43,970 nt of DNA from a virus, in the IMG/VR virus record IMGVR_UViG_3300029448_000064, positions 3,302-47,271 of that record; one strand, given 5' to 3'. Each line of letters starts with the position of its first letter. Position 1 is the stretch's first letter. The translations under genes and the position numbers were made by a program. This document shows positions 31,615 to 40,806 of this stretch, piece after piece. The notes beneath the pieces were generated by a model. The model was not told the origin of the DNA and searched no databases. It saw only the letters and a list, made by a program, of their open reading frames with translations.

Positions 31615-33091
31615 TAAGAAAAAAATATTACTAGAGATGCAACAAGACATGCTACTGTTCGGTAGAATGGTTATGCCTAACATGTTTAGTGAAAACTCTC
31701 CTAACTTTCATTACGATATAGTAAGGGAGCTATCTTCAGAGAATAAACAAATAAATATTATAGCACCACGTGGTCATGCTAAGTCATCGATTGTTGCTGG
31801 TGTTTATCCTTTATGGCATCTAATGATGGATAAAGGTACAAAAGTGATCGTATTAGTATCTAGAACGCAATCTCACGCTACAAAGCTTCTTGGTACTATA
31901 AAAGATGTATTAGACTATTCTCAAGAGTTTAGATATTTTTTTGGATACTGGGGACAGAACTCGGCCAGAAAGTGGACGAACACTGAGATAGAGCTGAAAG
32001 ATGGTAGTATTATTATATGTAAAGGTACAGGACAACAGATAAGGGGGATAAAGCATGGGAATCAAAGACCAACGTTATTGGTACTGGATGATCCTGAAGA
32101 CGAGGTTAATACGAAAACTGCAGAAGCGATGGAATATAATCTACGTTGGCTGCTGCAATCTGGTGTTCCATCCCTTGACCCGCTCCGTGGTAGAATCTGT
32201 GTCATTGGTACTCCGCAGCATCAGCGATGTATGGTTGAGACGTTAAAAGATATGAAAGGATGGAGAAACTTAATGTTTAGTCCAGACTTAGAAAGCAATA
32301 CTGCACTATGGCCAGAAGTATGGCCCATAGAAAAATTAAAACAAAAGAAGGAAGAATTAGATAGTATTAACAGGTTATCTGTATTTTATAGGGAATACCT
32401 CTGTCAAATTGTAGGAGATGAAGATAATTTGTTTCGTGCTGAAGATATTAACTATTACGATGGCTATATCGAAAGAGATGAACAGGGATTGTCGAATCTC
32501 GTACTGACGAACGTTAATGGTGAGGAAGTGCAAGAGATTAGACCTGTAAACGTGTTTACTGGTGTCGATCCCGCATCTAGTACTAAAAGAGGAGCAGACT
32601 ATAGTGTTATATTTAATATAGCAATAGATGGTGAAAACAATCGTTGGATACTGCCATACTATAGAAAAAGAGCAACTCCTCTAGATTTAGCAGATGCTAT
32701 CATACAAAACTTCCAAAACTTTAAAAGTTCTAAAACTAGAATAGAATCTGTAGGATATCAGGAAATGTTACGTCAATACATAAAAGAAAAGGCAGAAGAG
32801 ATGGGAATGTTTATACCTGGCCTTGAAATCAAAGAGAACCCTAGAACTAGAAAGTCTTATAGATTAGAGAGTTTGCAGCCATTATTTGCAAATGGTAAGG
32901 TATTTCTGCAAAGAAGGATGGAAGCATTGGTAGATGAGCTAACATTATACCCTAGAGGTAAGCATGACGATTTATTGGATGGATTCTTTTATGCTAACAA
33001 AAATTGTTATAAACCTGCTCATGAAGCTGAATTAGTGTACGAAGAAGAAGATTATTACTTACCTCAGAAAAAAAGTTGGAAATTACTGTAA
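31607..33091 (+). CDS. terL: Terminase large subunit
   Basis: A 494-residue packaging motor. ATPase motifs: Walker A-like Ala-Pro-Arg55-Gly-His-Ala-Lys59-Ser-Ser, Walker B Leu-Leu-Val-Leu-Asp161-Asp162 with Glu165 as likely catalytic carboxylate. The RNase H-like nuclease domain begins near Phe-Thr-Gly-Val-Asp321-Pro-Ala-Ser-Ser, and Lys-His-Asp-Asp-Leu-Leu-Asp-Gly near residue 470 supplies the other metal ligands. The length is normal. It cuts concatemers and pumps DNA through the portal encoded next. Confidence 0.95.
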   Translation: MDDKKKILLEMQQDMLLFGRMVMPNMFSENSPNFHYDIVRELSSENKQINIIAPRGHAKSSIVAGVYPLWHLMMDKGTKVIVLVSRTQSHATKLLGTIKDVLDYSQEFRYFFGYWGQNSARKWTNTEIELKDGSIIICKGTGQQIRGIKHGNQRPTLLVLDDPEDEVNTKTAEAMEYNLRWLLQSGVPSLDPLRGRICVIGTPQHQRCMVETLKDMKGWRNLMFSPDLESNTALWPEVWPIEKLKQKKEELDSINRLSVFYREYLCQIVGDEDNLFRAEDINYYDGYIERDEQGLSNLVLTNVNGEEVQEIRPVNVFTGVDPASSTKRGADYSVIFNIAIDGENNRWILPYYRKRATPLDLADAIIQNFQNFKSSKTRIESVGYQEMLRQYIKEKAEEMGMFIPGLEIKENPRTRKSYRLESLQPLFANGKVFLQRRMEALVDELTLYPRGKHDDLLDGFFYANKNCYKPAHEAELVYEEEDYYLPQKKSWKLL

Positions 33092-33098
33092 AAAAGAC

Positions 33099-33126
33099 TT
33101 GACAAGTTCAAATACTTGTGTATAAA
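33099..33126 (+). promoter_or_regulatory. Strong sigma70 promoter with overlapping dyad
   Basis: A consensus TTGACA at 33099-33104, 16-base spacer and TATAAA at 33121-33126, in the 144-base gap between terminase and portal. The -35 box is embedded in the palindrome ACTTG-A-CAAGT (33098-33108), a possible operator. It would give an extra dose of portal, scaffold and capsid transcripts. Confidence 0.65.
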
Positions 33127-33141
33127 TTGCAAAGATAGTTT

Positions 33142-33294
33142 ATGGAAAAAGAATTACCCTTTAAAGAGTTTATACGTAAGTTAGATAAGGTTATTACGTA
33201 CGATATCCCAGAGGGGTACATTGAAGTAAAACGTAATGCCAAACAAAATAAAAAAAAGAACAGCATCGACAAGAACCCAGACGATCAAAGATAA
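33142..33294 (+). CDS. Small frame upstream of and overlapping portal
   Basis: A 50-residue frame starting 16 bases after the strong promoter and overlapping the portal start by 59 bases in another frame. It is charged and protein-like (Phe-Lys-Glu-Phe-Ile-Arg-Lys-Leu-Asp-Lys-Val-Ile-Thr-Tyr-Asp-Ile-Pro). The ribosome site is weak. It may be a genuine small protein or a leader that couples portal translation. Confidence 0.45.
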   Translation: MEKELPFKEFIRKLDKVITYDIPEGYIEVKRNAKQNKKKNSIDKNPDDQR

Positions 33295-35563
33295 AGAGGT
33301 TGTCTTTGGGTATGAACACGATATAGAAGCCTATGTCGTACCAGAAGAAGTACAAACATCCCGTGAACTATTTACAGAATACAAAAGCTCCAGAGAAGCC
33401 TGGGCTGTTAAGTTTCAAGAGTCAATAGAATTTAGAGCTGGTGCTCAATGGAGTACCGAAGAACAAGAAGTACTAGAATCTCGTGGTCAAGCACCAATCG
33501 TAGTAAATCGTATCCATCCTATCGTAGAAACAGCAAAATCCTTATTAACTTACAATTCACCTCAATTTAGAGCTACTGCTAGAGAAGACTCTGATAGACA
33601 GACAGCTAGAGTATTTTCAGATTTATTTGAGTATATATGGAGTAAATCATCAGGAGATGAAGAATTAAAGAAGATTATAGATGATTATTATGTTGGTGGT
33701 ATGGGAGTTATGCAAGTATATCAAGATCCGTCAGCTGATTTAGGTAAAGGAGAAGTATGTCTTAAGTCTATTAATCCTTTAGATATATACATAGATCCTA
33801 ATGCTAAAGATGTTTATGCTAGAGATGCTGCTAATATATTAGTTGTTAAGTATATGACAGACGAATATGCAGAGTTAGTATACCCTGAGTACATGGATAT
33901 TATTATGCAAGCAGAATCAGAAGCAGATGGCGAAGAAGATTACCCTACAACTAATTTAGCTGCTACAGAAGGACAGATGTTCTTTTCAGGTGATGACAGT
34001 AGGATGCACAACAAAAGAAAATTTATAGAACGATACACAAGAACTAATCAATATTATTGGAATGTGTATGAACCGTTCTCTCAACAAGAGTTTTTATTTA
34101 ACGAATCAGAGTATGATGAATATCTTTCTAGAAATTACATGAAAATAAGAAAAATTACTGGTGAAGAGATAATTATATTTGAAGAAGAAGCAATATCTAA
34201 CTTAGTAGACGTCTTATTAGATACTGGTGGAGTCTTTCATTATAGACTTCCAGAACCTGTATCTGACGAAATGGGACAAATAGTACCTCAGCCACCAGTA
34301 AGAGTTGTTGGTGAAGAGGATGAAAATGGAATACCTGGTAGTACTACCATACTTATTCCAATGTCTACAGAAGAATTAATAGGGTTAAAAGCAATAACAT
34401 CTAACGAAATACTAAAACCTTGTGTTGAACAAGTAGTAACAGTAGGAGATAGGTTGTTATACAAAAGAATGCTACCTACGAATGAATATCCTATAATACC
34501 ATTAATGAATGTTCATCATCGTAATCCTTATCCTGAATCAGACGTTAGGCTATATAGACCTTTACAGGAATATATAAACAAAATTAGATCATTAATTATA
34601 GCACATGCAAGTACAAGTACTAATGTTAAGTTGTTAATCCCTAGAGGTTCTGCTGATTTAAGACAGATAGAACAAGAGTGGAGCAAAGCTGGTACTAGTG
34701 TTATAGAGTTTGATGCAGAATTAGGTGCACCCATTGTTGCTGGCCCAGTGCCGTTACCAAACGAGTTGTATAAGAATGAAGCTGATGCTAAGTATGACTT
34801 AGAATATGGCTTTGGTATATTTGAACTTATGCAGGGTAGTGGAGCAAGTGCACCATCTACTTATCGTGGTACATTAGTTGTAGATGAGTTTGGCCAGCGT
34901 AGAATTAAATCTAGAAGAGATGACATAGAAAACTTTTTAACACAAGTCGGTAAGGTTGCCGTGCCTTTAATTCAACAATTATACACAGAAGAGAAAGTGA
35001 TTAGGCTAATACAACCTAACGGACTTGAAAAAGAAGAAAGAATTAACTTTTATAAACAACAAGAAGATGGATCTGTTGCTAGATTCCATGACATTGGTGT
35101 TGGAAAATACGACATTATAATTGTAGCTGGTTCTACATTACCATCAAATAGAATGGCTATGTTAAACACTTACATGCAAATGTACCAAGCTGGTCTAATA
35201 GATCAAGTAGAAGTATTAAAGAAGACAGAAGTAGTGGACATAGAAGGAGTATTATCACGTGCTGGACAAATGCAGCAAATGCAACAACAAATGGCAGCTA
35301 TGGAAGAAGAATTAAAGAAAGTCAAGGGCGATTTACAAACCTCAGATAGAGAAACTGTACACGCTAAGAAGAGACTTGAAGTAGAAAAATTCAGTGGGGA
35401 ATTAGATAAAATATCTAATCGTGCTGATATGGCGTCTAGTTTATATAAAGCTAGACTTAACGATGCAAAATCAAATCTGATAAACTCTGTTAAGACCGAG
35501 GAAGTAGAACAAATGGAAGAAACTAATTTCTTTGATGTTTCACCCGAGGAAATAGAGAATTAG
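33236..35563 (+). CDS. Portal protein, P22-like size class
   Basis: A 775-residue protein immediately after terminase. Diagnostic-style segments are Trp-Ala-Val-Lys-Phe-Gln-Glu-Ser-Ile-Glu-Phe-Arg-Ala-Gly-Ala-Gln-Trp (about 54-70), then Pro-Ile-Val-Val-Asn-Arg-Ile-His-Pro-Ile-Val (about 85-95) and Ile-Asn-Pro-Leu-Asp-Ile-Tyr-Ile-Asp-Pro-Asn-Ala, which are typical of P22-family portals. The C terminus (about 670-760) is a Gln/Glu-rich coiled coil like the P22 barrel. It forms the dodecameric DNA gateway. The start has no strong ribosome site. Confidence 0.88.
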   Translation: MPNKIKKRTASTRTQTIKDKEVVFGYEHDIEAYVVPEEVQTSRELFTEYKSSREAWAVKFQESIEFRAGAQWSTEEQEVLESRGQAPIVVNRIHPIVETAKSLLTYNSPQFRATAREDSDRQTARVFSDLFEYIWSKSSGDEELKKIIDDYYVGGMGVMQVYQDPSADLGKGEVCLKSINPLDIYIDPNAKDVYARDAANILVVKYMTDEYAELVYPEYMDIIMQAESEADGEEDYPTTNLAATEGQMFFSGDDSRMHNKRKFIERYTRTNQYYWNVYEPFSQQEFLFNESEYDEYLSRNYMKIRKITGEEIIIFEEEAISNLVDVLLDTGGVFHYRLPEPVSDEMGQIVPQPPVRVVGEEDENGIPGSTTILIPMSTEELIGLKAITSNEILKPCVEQVVTVGDRLLYKRMLPTNEYPIIPLMNVHHRNPYPESDVRLYRPLQEYINKIRSLIIAHASTSTNVKLLIPRGSADLRQIEQEWSKAGTSVIEFDAELGAPIVAGPVPLPNELYKNEADAKYDLEYGFGIFELMQGSGASAPSTYRGTLVVDEFGQRRIKSRRDDIENFLTQVGKVAVPLIQQLYTEEKVIRLIQPNGLEKEERINFYKQQEDGSVARFHDIGVGKYDIIIVAGSTLPSNRMAMLNTYMQMYQAGLIDQVEVLKKTEVVDIEGVLSRAGQMQQMQQQMAAMEEELKKVKGDLQTSDRETVHAKKRLEVEKFSGELDKISNRADMASSLYKARLNDAKSNLINSVKTEEVEQMEETNFFDVSPEEIEN

Positions 35564-35577
35564 AAAGGAGATAAATA

Positions 35578-36465
35578 ATGCAAGAAGAAAAAAAGATGGA
35601 CAATGTAGAGGAACAAAAAGTGGAGAGTACAGAGACTGCAACTGAGACCACTTCTCAAGAAGATATTTTTAGTGAAATTTTTGGACAAGAAAAGGAGCAA
35701 TTTGTTGCAACTGTTGATCCTGAACCAGAAATAACTCCTGAAGGTGAACCTTCTGATGTTCAAGATACATCTGATCCAAAGAGTGACGCTGACAGTTATA
35801 GATACTGGCAAAGTGAAGCAGATAAACGTTCTGTTGAAGTAGAGTTATTAAAAAGTCAAGTAAGTGAACTTATGAACACTAAAGGCTCTACACAAACTGA
35901 ACAGCCTGTACAGGAAACAGTTAAATTAGAAAAACCTGTTAAACCTCGCAAGCCTGCTGACTATGATCACTCTGAGGCACTGGCTGATCCTGATAGTGAC
36001 TCAGGTAAATTCCTGGGTAAACAGGAGCAATATTTGGACAACATAACAGAATATATGATGTCTGTAGAAGAGCAACGTGAAAAGTTAGCTAGTAAACAAC
36101 AACACCAAGCAGAAGAGTTTCAACGAAACCAGAAGCTAGTTGGAGATTTACAAGCAAGATATAACTACTCACCGCAAGAAGCAGATGACTTTATATCTAA
36201 AATGAGTAGTCCAGATTCTTTGTCTTTAGACAATTTAGTTAAATTGCATAAAATGAACACGGGAAATGTCCCAACGCAGGTTACACAGGTAACCCAACAA
36301 GCTCAACAAAAGCAAGACCTAATGAATAAAAGACAACAGAATCTTAGTATACCTAAGCCAATAGGTGTACAGCCAGGTTCAAACGTGCAGTCATCAAAAA
36401 ATGTAGAGGATTTAATGATGGATTCCATGATAACAAATCATAAAAAAAGGAATCCTTTTAAATAA
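35578..36465 (+). CDS. Scaffolding protein
   Basis: A 295-residue, highly acidic then Gln/Lys-rich helical protein between portal and major capsid protein, with an AAAGGAGATAA ribosome site. The acidic, disordered N terminus, central coiled coil (about 95-190) and short basic C terminus (Lys-Lys-Arg-Asn-Pro-Phe-Lys) match phage scaffolds, whose basic tail binds capsid protein. It is expected to leave the prohead during packaging. Confidence 0.8.
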   Translation: MQEEKKMDNVEEQKVESTETATETTSQEDIFSEIFGQEKEQFVATVDPEPEITPEGEPSDVQDTSDPKSDADSYRYWQSEADKRSVEVELLKSQVSELMNTKGSTQTEQPVQETVKLEKPVKPRKPADYDHSEALADPDSDSGKFLGKQEQYLDNITEYMMSVEEQREKLASKQQHQAEEFQRNQKLVGDLQARYNYSPQEADDFISKMSSPDSLSLDNLVKLHKMNTGNVPTQVTQVTQQAQQKQDLMNKRQQNLSIPKPIGVQPGSNVQSSKNVEDLMMDSMITNHKKRNPFK

Positions 36466-36474
36466 AGGAGATAA

Positions 36475-37893
36475 ATGATGGCAAATGTATATAGCATGAC
36501 ACCAGGAGAAGCAGTTCAAGGAACTAGCATCAATGTTGATAGAAGAATCTTCAACTTTGGTGAGAGAGTCGCTGAATTAGCTCCCAACCAATCGCCTTTC
36601 TTCACATATTTGTCTAATGTTGCTAAAGTGCCTACAGACGATCCCGTCTTTAAGTTTTTAGAACAAAGACATCAATATCAAAGACGTAACTTTGAACTTC
36701 AAGCTGACATTGTAACTACTGCTTATAGCACTGGTTTCAATATTGCTGCAGGTCAAGCCTTTGATGTAGATTGTGGTTATGACAAATTCGGAAGAGAGCA
36801 AGCAGGACAACAACCAAACTTCTTACTTGAGAATCAAATCTTAGCAATCGAATGTGAATACGATGCTGATGGTTCTAATGGAAGTGATACACCTGCTATA
36901 GCTTATTACAAAATTATAGCTGCACCAGATCTAGCGACAGATACTGCTGCTGCAAGACTTGTAATGAGTTTTATTAGAGTAAATTACAAACCAAGTGGTT
37001 CTAATGGAGCAACTGCAACTAACGCTGGAGAAATTTCACCAGCTGCGAATTCTAAATTAAGATTCGATGCTGACATGAAAGGTCAAGTAGTTGGTTCAGC
37101 TTTTGCTGAGGGATCAGAAGATCCAGAATCATGGCATGATGAGTTTTACAACAGAGAAGGATACTGTCAAATCTTTAAAACTTCAGTACCTTTATTCTCT
37201 GGTACAGCTCTAGCTACACGTTATCGTGGAGTTAATAACGAATACATGAGAGTGTATCAAGAAAAACTTATGGAACATAAGATGGATCTTGAACACGCTA
37301 TGTTATTTGGTATTGGTGCTGATGATTCAACAGCAACAGGTCCAGTTCGTAGAACATGGGGTGTTTTACCTTACACTGAGCAGTACGGAAAAGTAAAAAC
37401 ATTTACTTATGCTGACGCTTCATATGACACATTCATTGATGCAATGGAAGATGTATTCTCACCAGAGTCTGGAAACAGCGGTGAGAAACTTGTTCTTTGT
37501 TCAAGAGCTGTGATGTCATACTTTAACAAACTTGGAGGAACTTCATTCCTAGGTAACACTATGGCATTGAACTCTCAAGTTGGTAGTGGTTTAGATATTC
37601 AAAATGTACAAGGTGAGTTCGGTCACTTAGTAACAAGAATATCAACATTATATGGTAATTTAAACCTAGTAATGGAACCATTATTCAGAGGAGCATATGC
37701 AAACACTGCAATAATGATCGATCTAAATAACGTAGCATACAGACCGTTAATGGGTAATGGCGTATCAAGAGATACACAAATTATTACTAACGTTCAAGCT
37801 CGTGATATTGATGGAAGAAAAGACATGATTCTTACAGAAGCAGGTCTAGAAATTCAACTTCCTGAAACACACACTGTGTTACAGTTTAGTTAA
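36475..37893 (+). CDS. Major capsid protein
   Basis: A 472-residue protein after the scaffold gene. AAAGGAG at 36464-36470 serves either of two adjacent ATGs (36475, 36478); the second has the better spacing. The N-terminal Pro-Asn-Gln-Ser-Pro-Phe-Phe-Thr-Tyr-Leu, the regular sequence and the position identify it as capsid protein, presumably of the HK97 fold. GC and codon use are noticeably less extreme than in neighbouring genes, as expected for a highly expressed protein. A terminator hairpin follows directly. Confidence 0.85.
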   Translation: MMANVYSMTPGEAVQGTSINVDRRIFNFGERVAELAPNQSPFFTYLSNVAKVPTDDPVFKFLEQRHQYQRRNFELQADIVTTAYSTGFNIAAGQAFDVDCGYDKFGREQAGQQPNFLLENQILAIECEYDADGSNGSDTPAIAYYKIIAAPDLATDTAAARLVMSFIRVNYKPSGSNGATATNAGEISPAANSKLRFDADMKGQVVGSAFAEGSEDPESWHDEFYNREGYCQIFKTSVPLFSGTALATRYRGVNNEYMRVYQEKLMEHKMDLEHAMLFGIGADDSTATGPVRRTWGVLPYTEQYGKVKTFTYADASYDTFIDAMEDVFSPESGNSGEKLVLCSRAVMSYFNKLGGTSFLGNTMALNSQVGSGLDIQNVQGEFGHLVTRISTLYGNLNLVMEPLFRGAYANTAIMIDLNNVAYRPLMGNGVSRDTQIITNVQARDIDGRKDMILTEAGLEIQLPETHTVLQFS

Positions 37894-37900
37894 TATAACT

Positions 37901-37929
37901 GGGGGAGTTGAAATATACTCCCCCTTATT
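37901..37929 (+). terminator. Intrinsic terminator after the capsid gene
   Basis: GGGGGAGT (37901-37908) and ACTCCCCC (37917-37924) form a perfect 8-bp GC-rich stem with an 8-base loop, followed by TTATT. Seven bases past the capsid stop, it would reduce transcription into the tail genes and leave the capsid message as the most abundant. Confidence 0.75.
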
Positions 37930-37947
37930 AAAGAGGAGAGAAATATA

Positions 37948-38232
37948 ATGGCAAATCCATTAATAGCATTTTTAGGAAGACAAGTAATTAAAGGTGCAGG
38001 TAAGGTTGCAAAAAAACTTGGAGAAATGAATAGAGCTAGACCTCACAATACAGGTCAAGGTATAAGTTTTAAACCTAAAGGTATAATTAATAGAATGAAA
38101 AATAAAGCTCAAAAAGCTAAAGTAGAAACAACATTACAAGGACGTGGTAAACAATACAAACAGCAATTTGAAATGATAACTAAGCAATCTACTGATTCAA
38201 TGACTATAATTAAAAAACACAAGGTTAAATAG
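37948..38232 (+). CDS. Small basic protein after capsid, unknown
   Basis: A 94-residue, strongly basic protein (Lys/Arg/Gln-rich) with GAGGAGAG upstream. It opens with a short hydrophobic stretch (Pro-Leu-Ile-Ala-Phe-Leu-Gly-Arg) and a Gly/Lys helix. It could bind DNA within the head or insert in membranes. It ends two bases before the next gene. Confidence 0.55.
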   Translation: MANPLIAFLGRQVIKGAGKVAKKLGEMNRARPHNTGQGISFKPKGIINRMKNKAQKAKVETTLQGRGKQYKQQFEMITKQSTDSMTIIKKHKVK

Positions 38233-38234
38233 AA

Positions 38235-40544
38235 ATGAGCTTTAGAACAGAGATAGAAGCAATTACTGGGAGTATTTCAAGCTTAACATCTGAAGCTAAT
38301 TTATATTTAGCAGAAGGAGTAAAGTTTATTACTAAATATGTAATGAGCAATCCTTTAATGATTGAAAGATTAACACAGTCTAGTACATTAAATAGTAGTA
38401 CACCTCAACATCCTATGAGTGGTGTGCTAGGTGTATCTTCTGTAGTTAGAAGTGATGGAACAAGAACTAGAAATGCAGATGAAATATCTCCAGAATTTTT
38501 AGCAGATTTATCTGATGTTAATAGTATATATTTTACAAATAAATTTGACCCTAAGTATTACGTATCAGATAATATTTTAAAGGTATATCCATTACCGTCT
38601 GATACCGAGCAAGCTATTGTTAAACATATTACACCTGATGCTTCTGTAGCAAATACAGATAGTAGTGTAAGTAACTTTCCAACTGAATTAAACAGAGGAG
38701 TTGTTTTATATGGAGCCCAACAAGTTTTAAGAAAATTTATGAGTGTAAGAAATGCTACGCTTACTGGATTAACTTCTGGACTAGGTAGTATTAATCCTCC
38801 ATCTAGTAGTGGAGTAGTATCAACAGTTACTTATAGTGGCCCTAGTAATGGTGACGTGGGAACAGCAAGTGCAGCTTCAGTATCAAGTCCTACTGCAGTA
38901 TCTGCATCAAACAAGATAAATATAGGATCAGCACCAGCTTATAGCAAACAAGCTAATTATAATATGACAGCCATAGCAAGTATAAGTGATTTAAATTTTA
39001 GTGGTATAACACCACCAAGTAGTATTGGAATTGGAAGTGTAACTTATTCGACTCCAACTGATGCTAATGTAGGTAGTATGGGAGATGTTGCAGCAGGTTT
39101 TAACACTGCAGTTGTATCTACTGGTGCAGCAAATGTAGGGTCAGCACCAAATTATAGTGCTCCTAGTATTGTAGGTACTGGTAGTGTTTTATTAGCAACT
39201 CCAAGTATTCAATCATTAACTATAAGTGTTACTCCTCCTAGTGCTCCTAACGTAGCAGATGTAGGTATAGGTGCTTTAGGTAGTGCTCCAGCATACGCAC
39301 CACCATCTTTATCTTTAGATTACACAGCACCAGGAGATTTAGGTGTTGATGATTATTTAACTAGTGAAGATGTAGAGTTAGCACAAATAGCATTACAAAA
39401 AGTAGCTAGTGATATTAATAAATACCAGATAGATGTACAGAACCAAGCAAATGAGTTCAATGAAAATATGGCTGTCTATCAAGCTAATTTACAAAAAATA
39501 TTAGCACAAGGTCAAATTGAATCAACAGAATCTGAACAGGGTATACAAAAATATTCTCAAGAAATAGCATCGTTTACAGCTGATATAAATAAACAAATTG
39601 GAGCTTATCAACAAAATACAACTAAAGATATTACTCTATGGGAGACAACTAGGCAAACACAATTAGCTCAGTATGCATCAGACATAGAAAATCAAAGTGT
39701 AGTTTTTAATGCAAATGTAGAAAAATTTAGAGCAGATAATCAATCTGCTTTAGATAAAACACAAAGAGATTTACAAGCTAGTATAAGTAACGCACAGAAT
39801 GATTTAGCTGAAGCACAAGTAGATGCTGCTTCTGCACAAGATAAACAAGCTAGACAGTTTGCAGAAAAATCTGAAAGACTTATACAGGGTGCTATTCAAA
39901 CTATGCAAGCTACTTTAGGAGATAATCAATCTAAAATAGAACAGTTTAATTCTTTGCTATCTAAATACCAGTCTGAAATAAATACAAAAGTTACAGAGCA
40001 TCAACAGAATACTAATAAAGAAATTGCAAAAGCAGAGTTATTAAGAACTACTGAGTTGCAACAATATACTATTGCTATACAAGACGAGTTAAATGAGTTT
40101 AATAAAGAGAACGTAGCTTATCAAGCAAACATTCAAGCAGAGTTTGACAAAGTTCAAAGAGATCTTCAAGCATTAATAGCTGATGCACAAAATGATTTAG
40201 CTGCAGCACAACAAACAGCAGAACAAACTACTAGTGTTTCAATTCAAAATCAATCAGAAAAGTCTCAAAGATTAATACAAAATGCTATAAATACAATGCA
40301 AGCTATAGTAACACATAATCAAGCTAAAGTAGAAACTTACAATGTAGATGTTGCTAAGTATCAAGCTGAAGTAGCTGAAGCAGTACAAGATTATACATTA
40401 AGTTTACAAGAAGTAACACAAGATTATACATGGTTAAAGGAACAATATGGTATAGTAACAAATGATTTAATAACATTCTTACAACCATATCTACCTCAAC
40501 AACAAATGCAGGAGGCTCAGAATGAAATTGCAGCAAATGGTTGA
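38235..40544 (+). CDS. Tail/neck structural protein with duplicated coiled coil
   Basis: A 769-residue protein in three parts. Residues 1-180 form a globular domain (Ile-Leu-Lys-Val-Tyr-Pro-Leu-Pro...Val-Leu-Tyr-Gly-Ala-Gln-Gln-Val-Leu), which resembles virion proteins encoded near adaptors. Residues 180-375 are Ser/Pro/Gly-rich with repeated Ser-Ala-Pro-x-Tyr. Residues 380-760 are a Gln/Ala-rich coiled coil containing two copies of a ~131-residue unit. Long parallel coiled coils form tail needles or fibre shafts. The role is inferred from layout; which tail part it is cannot be fixed. Confidence 0.6.
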   Translation: MSFRTEIEAITGSISSLTSEANLYLAEGVKFITKYVMSNPLMIERLTQSSTLNSSTPQHPMSGVLGVSSVVRSDGTRTRNADEISPEFLADLSDVNSIYFTNKFDPKYYVSDNILKVYPLPSDTEQAIVKHITPDASVANTDSSVSNFPTELNRGVVLYGAQQVLRKFMSVRNATLTGLTSGLGSINPPSSSGVVSTVTYSGPSNGDVGTASAASVSSPTAVSASNKINIGSAPAYSKQANYNMTAIASISDLNFSGITPPSSIGIGSVTYSTPTDANVGSMGDVAAGFNTAVVSTGAANVGSAPNYSAPSIVGTGSVLLATPSIQSLTISVTPPSAPNVADVGIGALGSAPAYAPPSLSLDYTAPGDLGVDDYLTSEDVELAQIALQKVASDINKYQIDVQNQANEFNENMAVYQANLQKILAQGQIESTESEQGIQKYSQEIASFTADINKQIGAYQQNTTKDITLWETTRQTQLAQYASDIENQSVVFNANVEKFRADNQSALDKTQRDLQASISNAQNDLAEAQVDAASAQDKQARQFAEKSERLIQGAIQTMQATLGDNQSKIEQFNSLLSKYQSEINTKVTEHQQNTNKEIAKAELLRTTELQQYTIAIQDELNEFNKENVAYQANIQAEFDKVQRDLQALIADAQNDLAAAQQTAEQTTSVSIQNQSEKSQRLIQNAINTMQAIVTHNQAKVETYNVDVAKYQAEVAEAVQDYTLSLQEVTQDYTWLKEQYGIVTNDLITFLQPYLPQQQMQEAQNEIAANG
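39620..40400 (+). repeat. Two-copy ~131-residue internal duplication
   Basis: Matching landmarks recur 393 bases apart: Lys-x-Gln-Arg-Asp-Leu-Gln-Ala, then Ala-Gln-Asn-Asp-Leu-Ala, then Arg-Leu-Ile-Gln-x-Ala-Ile-x-Thr-Met-Gln-Ala. The copies have diverged strongly at DNA level, so this is an old duplication of a coiled-coil unit. Confidence 0.7.
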
Positions 40545-40806
40545 TCAAGTTAGAAAGCACCATCCAGAACTAGGTGTTAATGAAATAATAATACTGTTGA
40601 ACCAAGCATCTGATGAGTTTAGTTCTAGAACATTATTACTAGAAGAAGCAACTCAATTTACTACAGTAGCTAACCAACGTTATTATGGATTAAAAGAATC
40701 TATATTAGAAATTAAATCTGTTGATTTAACTGATGCAGATGGTAATGCTAAAACAATTAAACGTCTACAAGGTAGACCAAAATACAGGGATTTAGATAAT
40801 GTCTAG
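40522..40806 (+). CDS. N-terminal part of a head-tail adaptor-like protein
   Basis: A 94-residue protein with AGGAGG before its ATG, which lies inside the end of the previous gene. Helical N terminus (Asn-Glu-Ile-Ile-Ile-Leu-Leu-Asn-Gln-Ala), then Asn-Gln-Arg-Tyr-Tyr-Gly-Leu and Ile-Leu-Glu-Ile-Lys-Ser-Val-Asp, the start of the beta part typical of gp4-like podovirus adaptors. It stops where the fold should continue, and the continuation is found in the next frame. Confidence 0.55.
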   Translation: MKLQQMVDQVRKHHPELGVNEIIILLNQASDEFSSRTLLLEEATQFTTVANQRYYGLKESILEIKSVDLTDADGNAKTIKRLQGRPKYRDLDNV

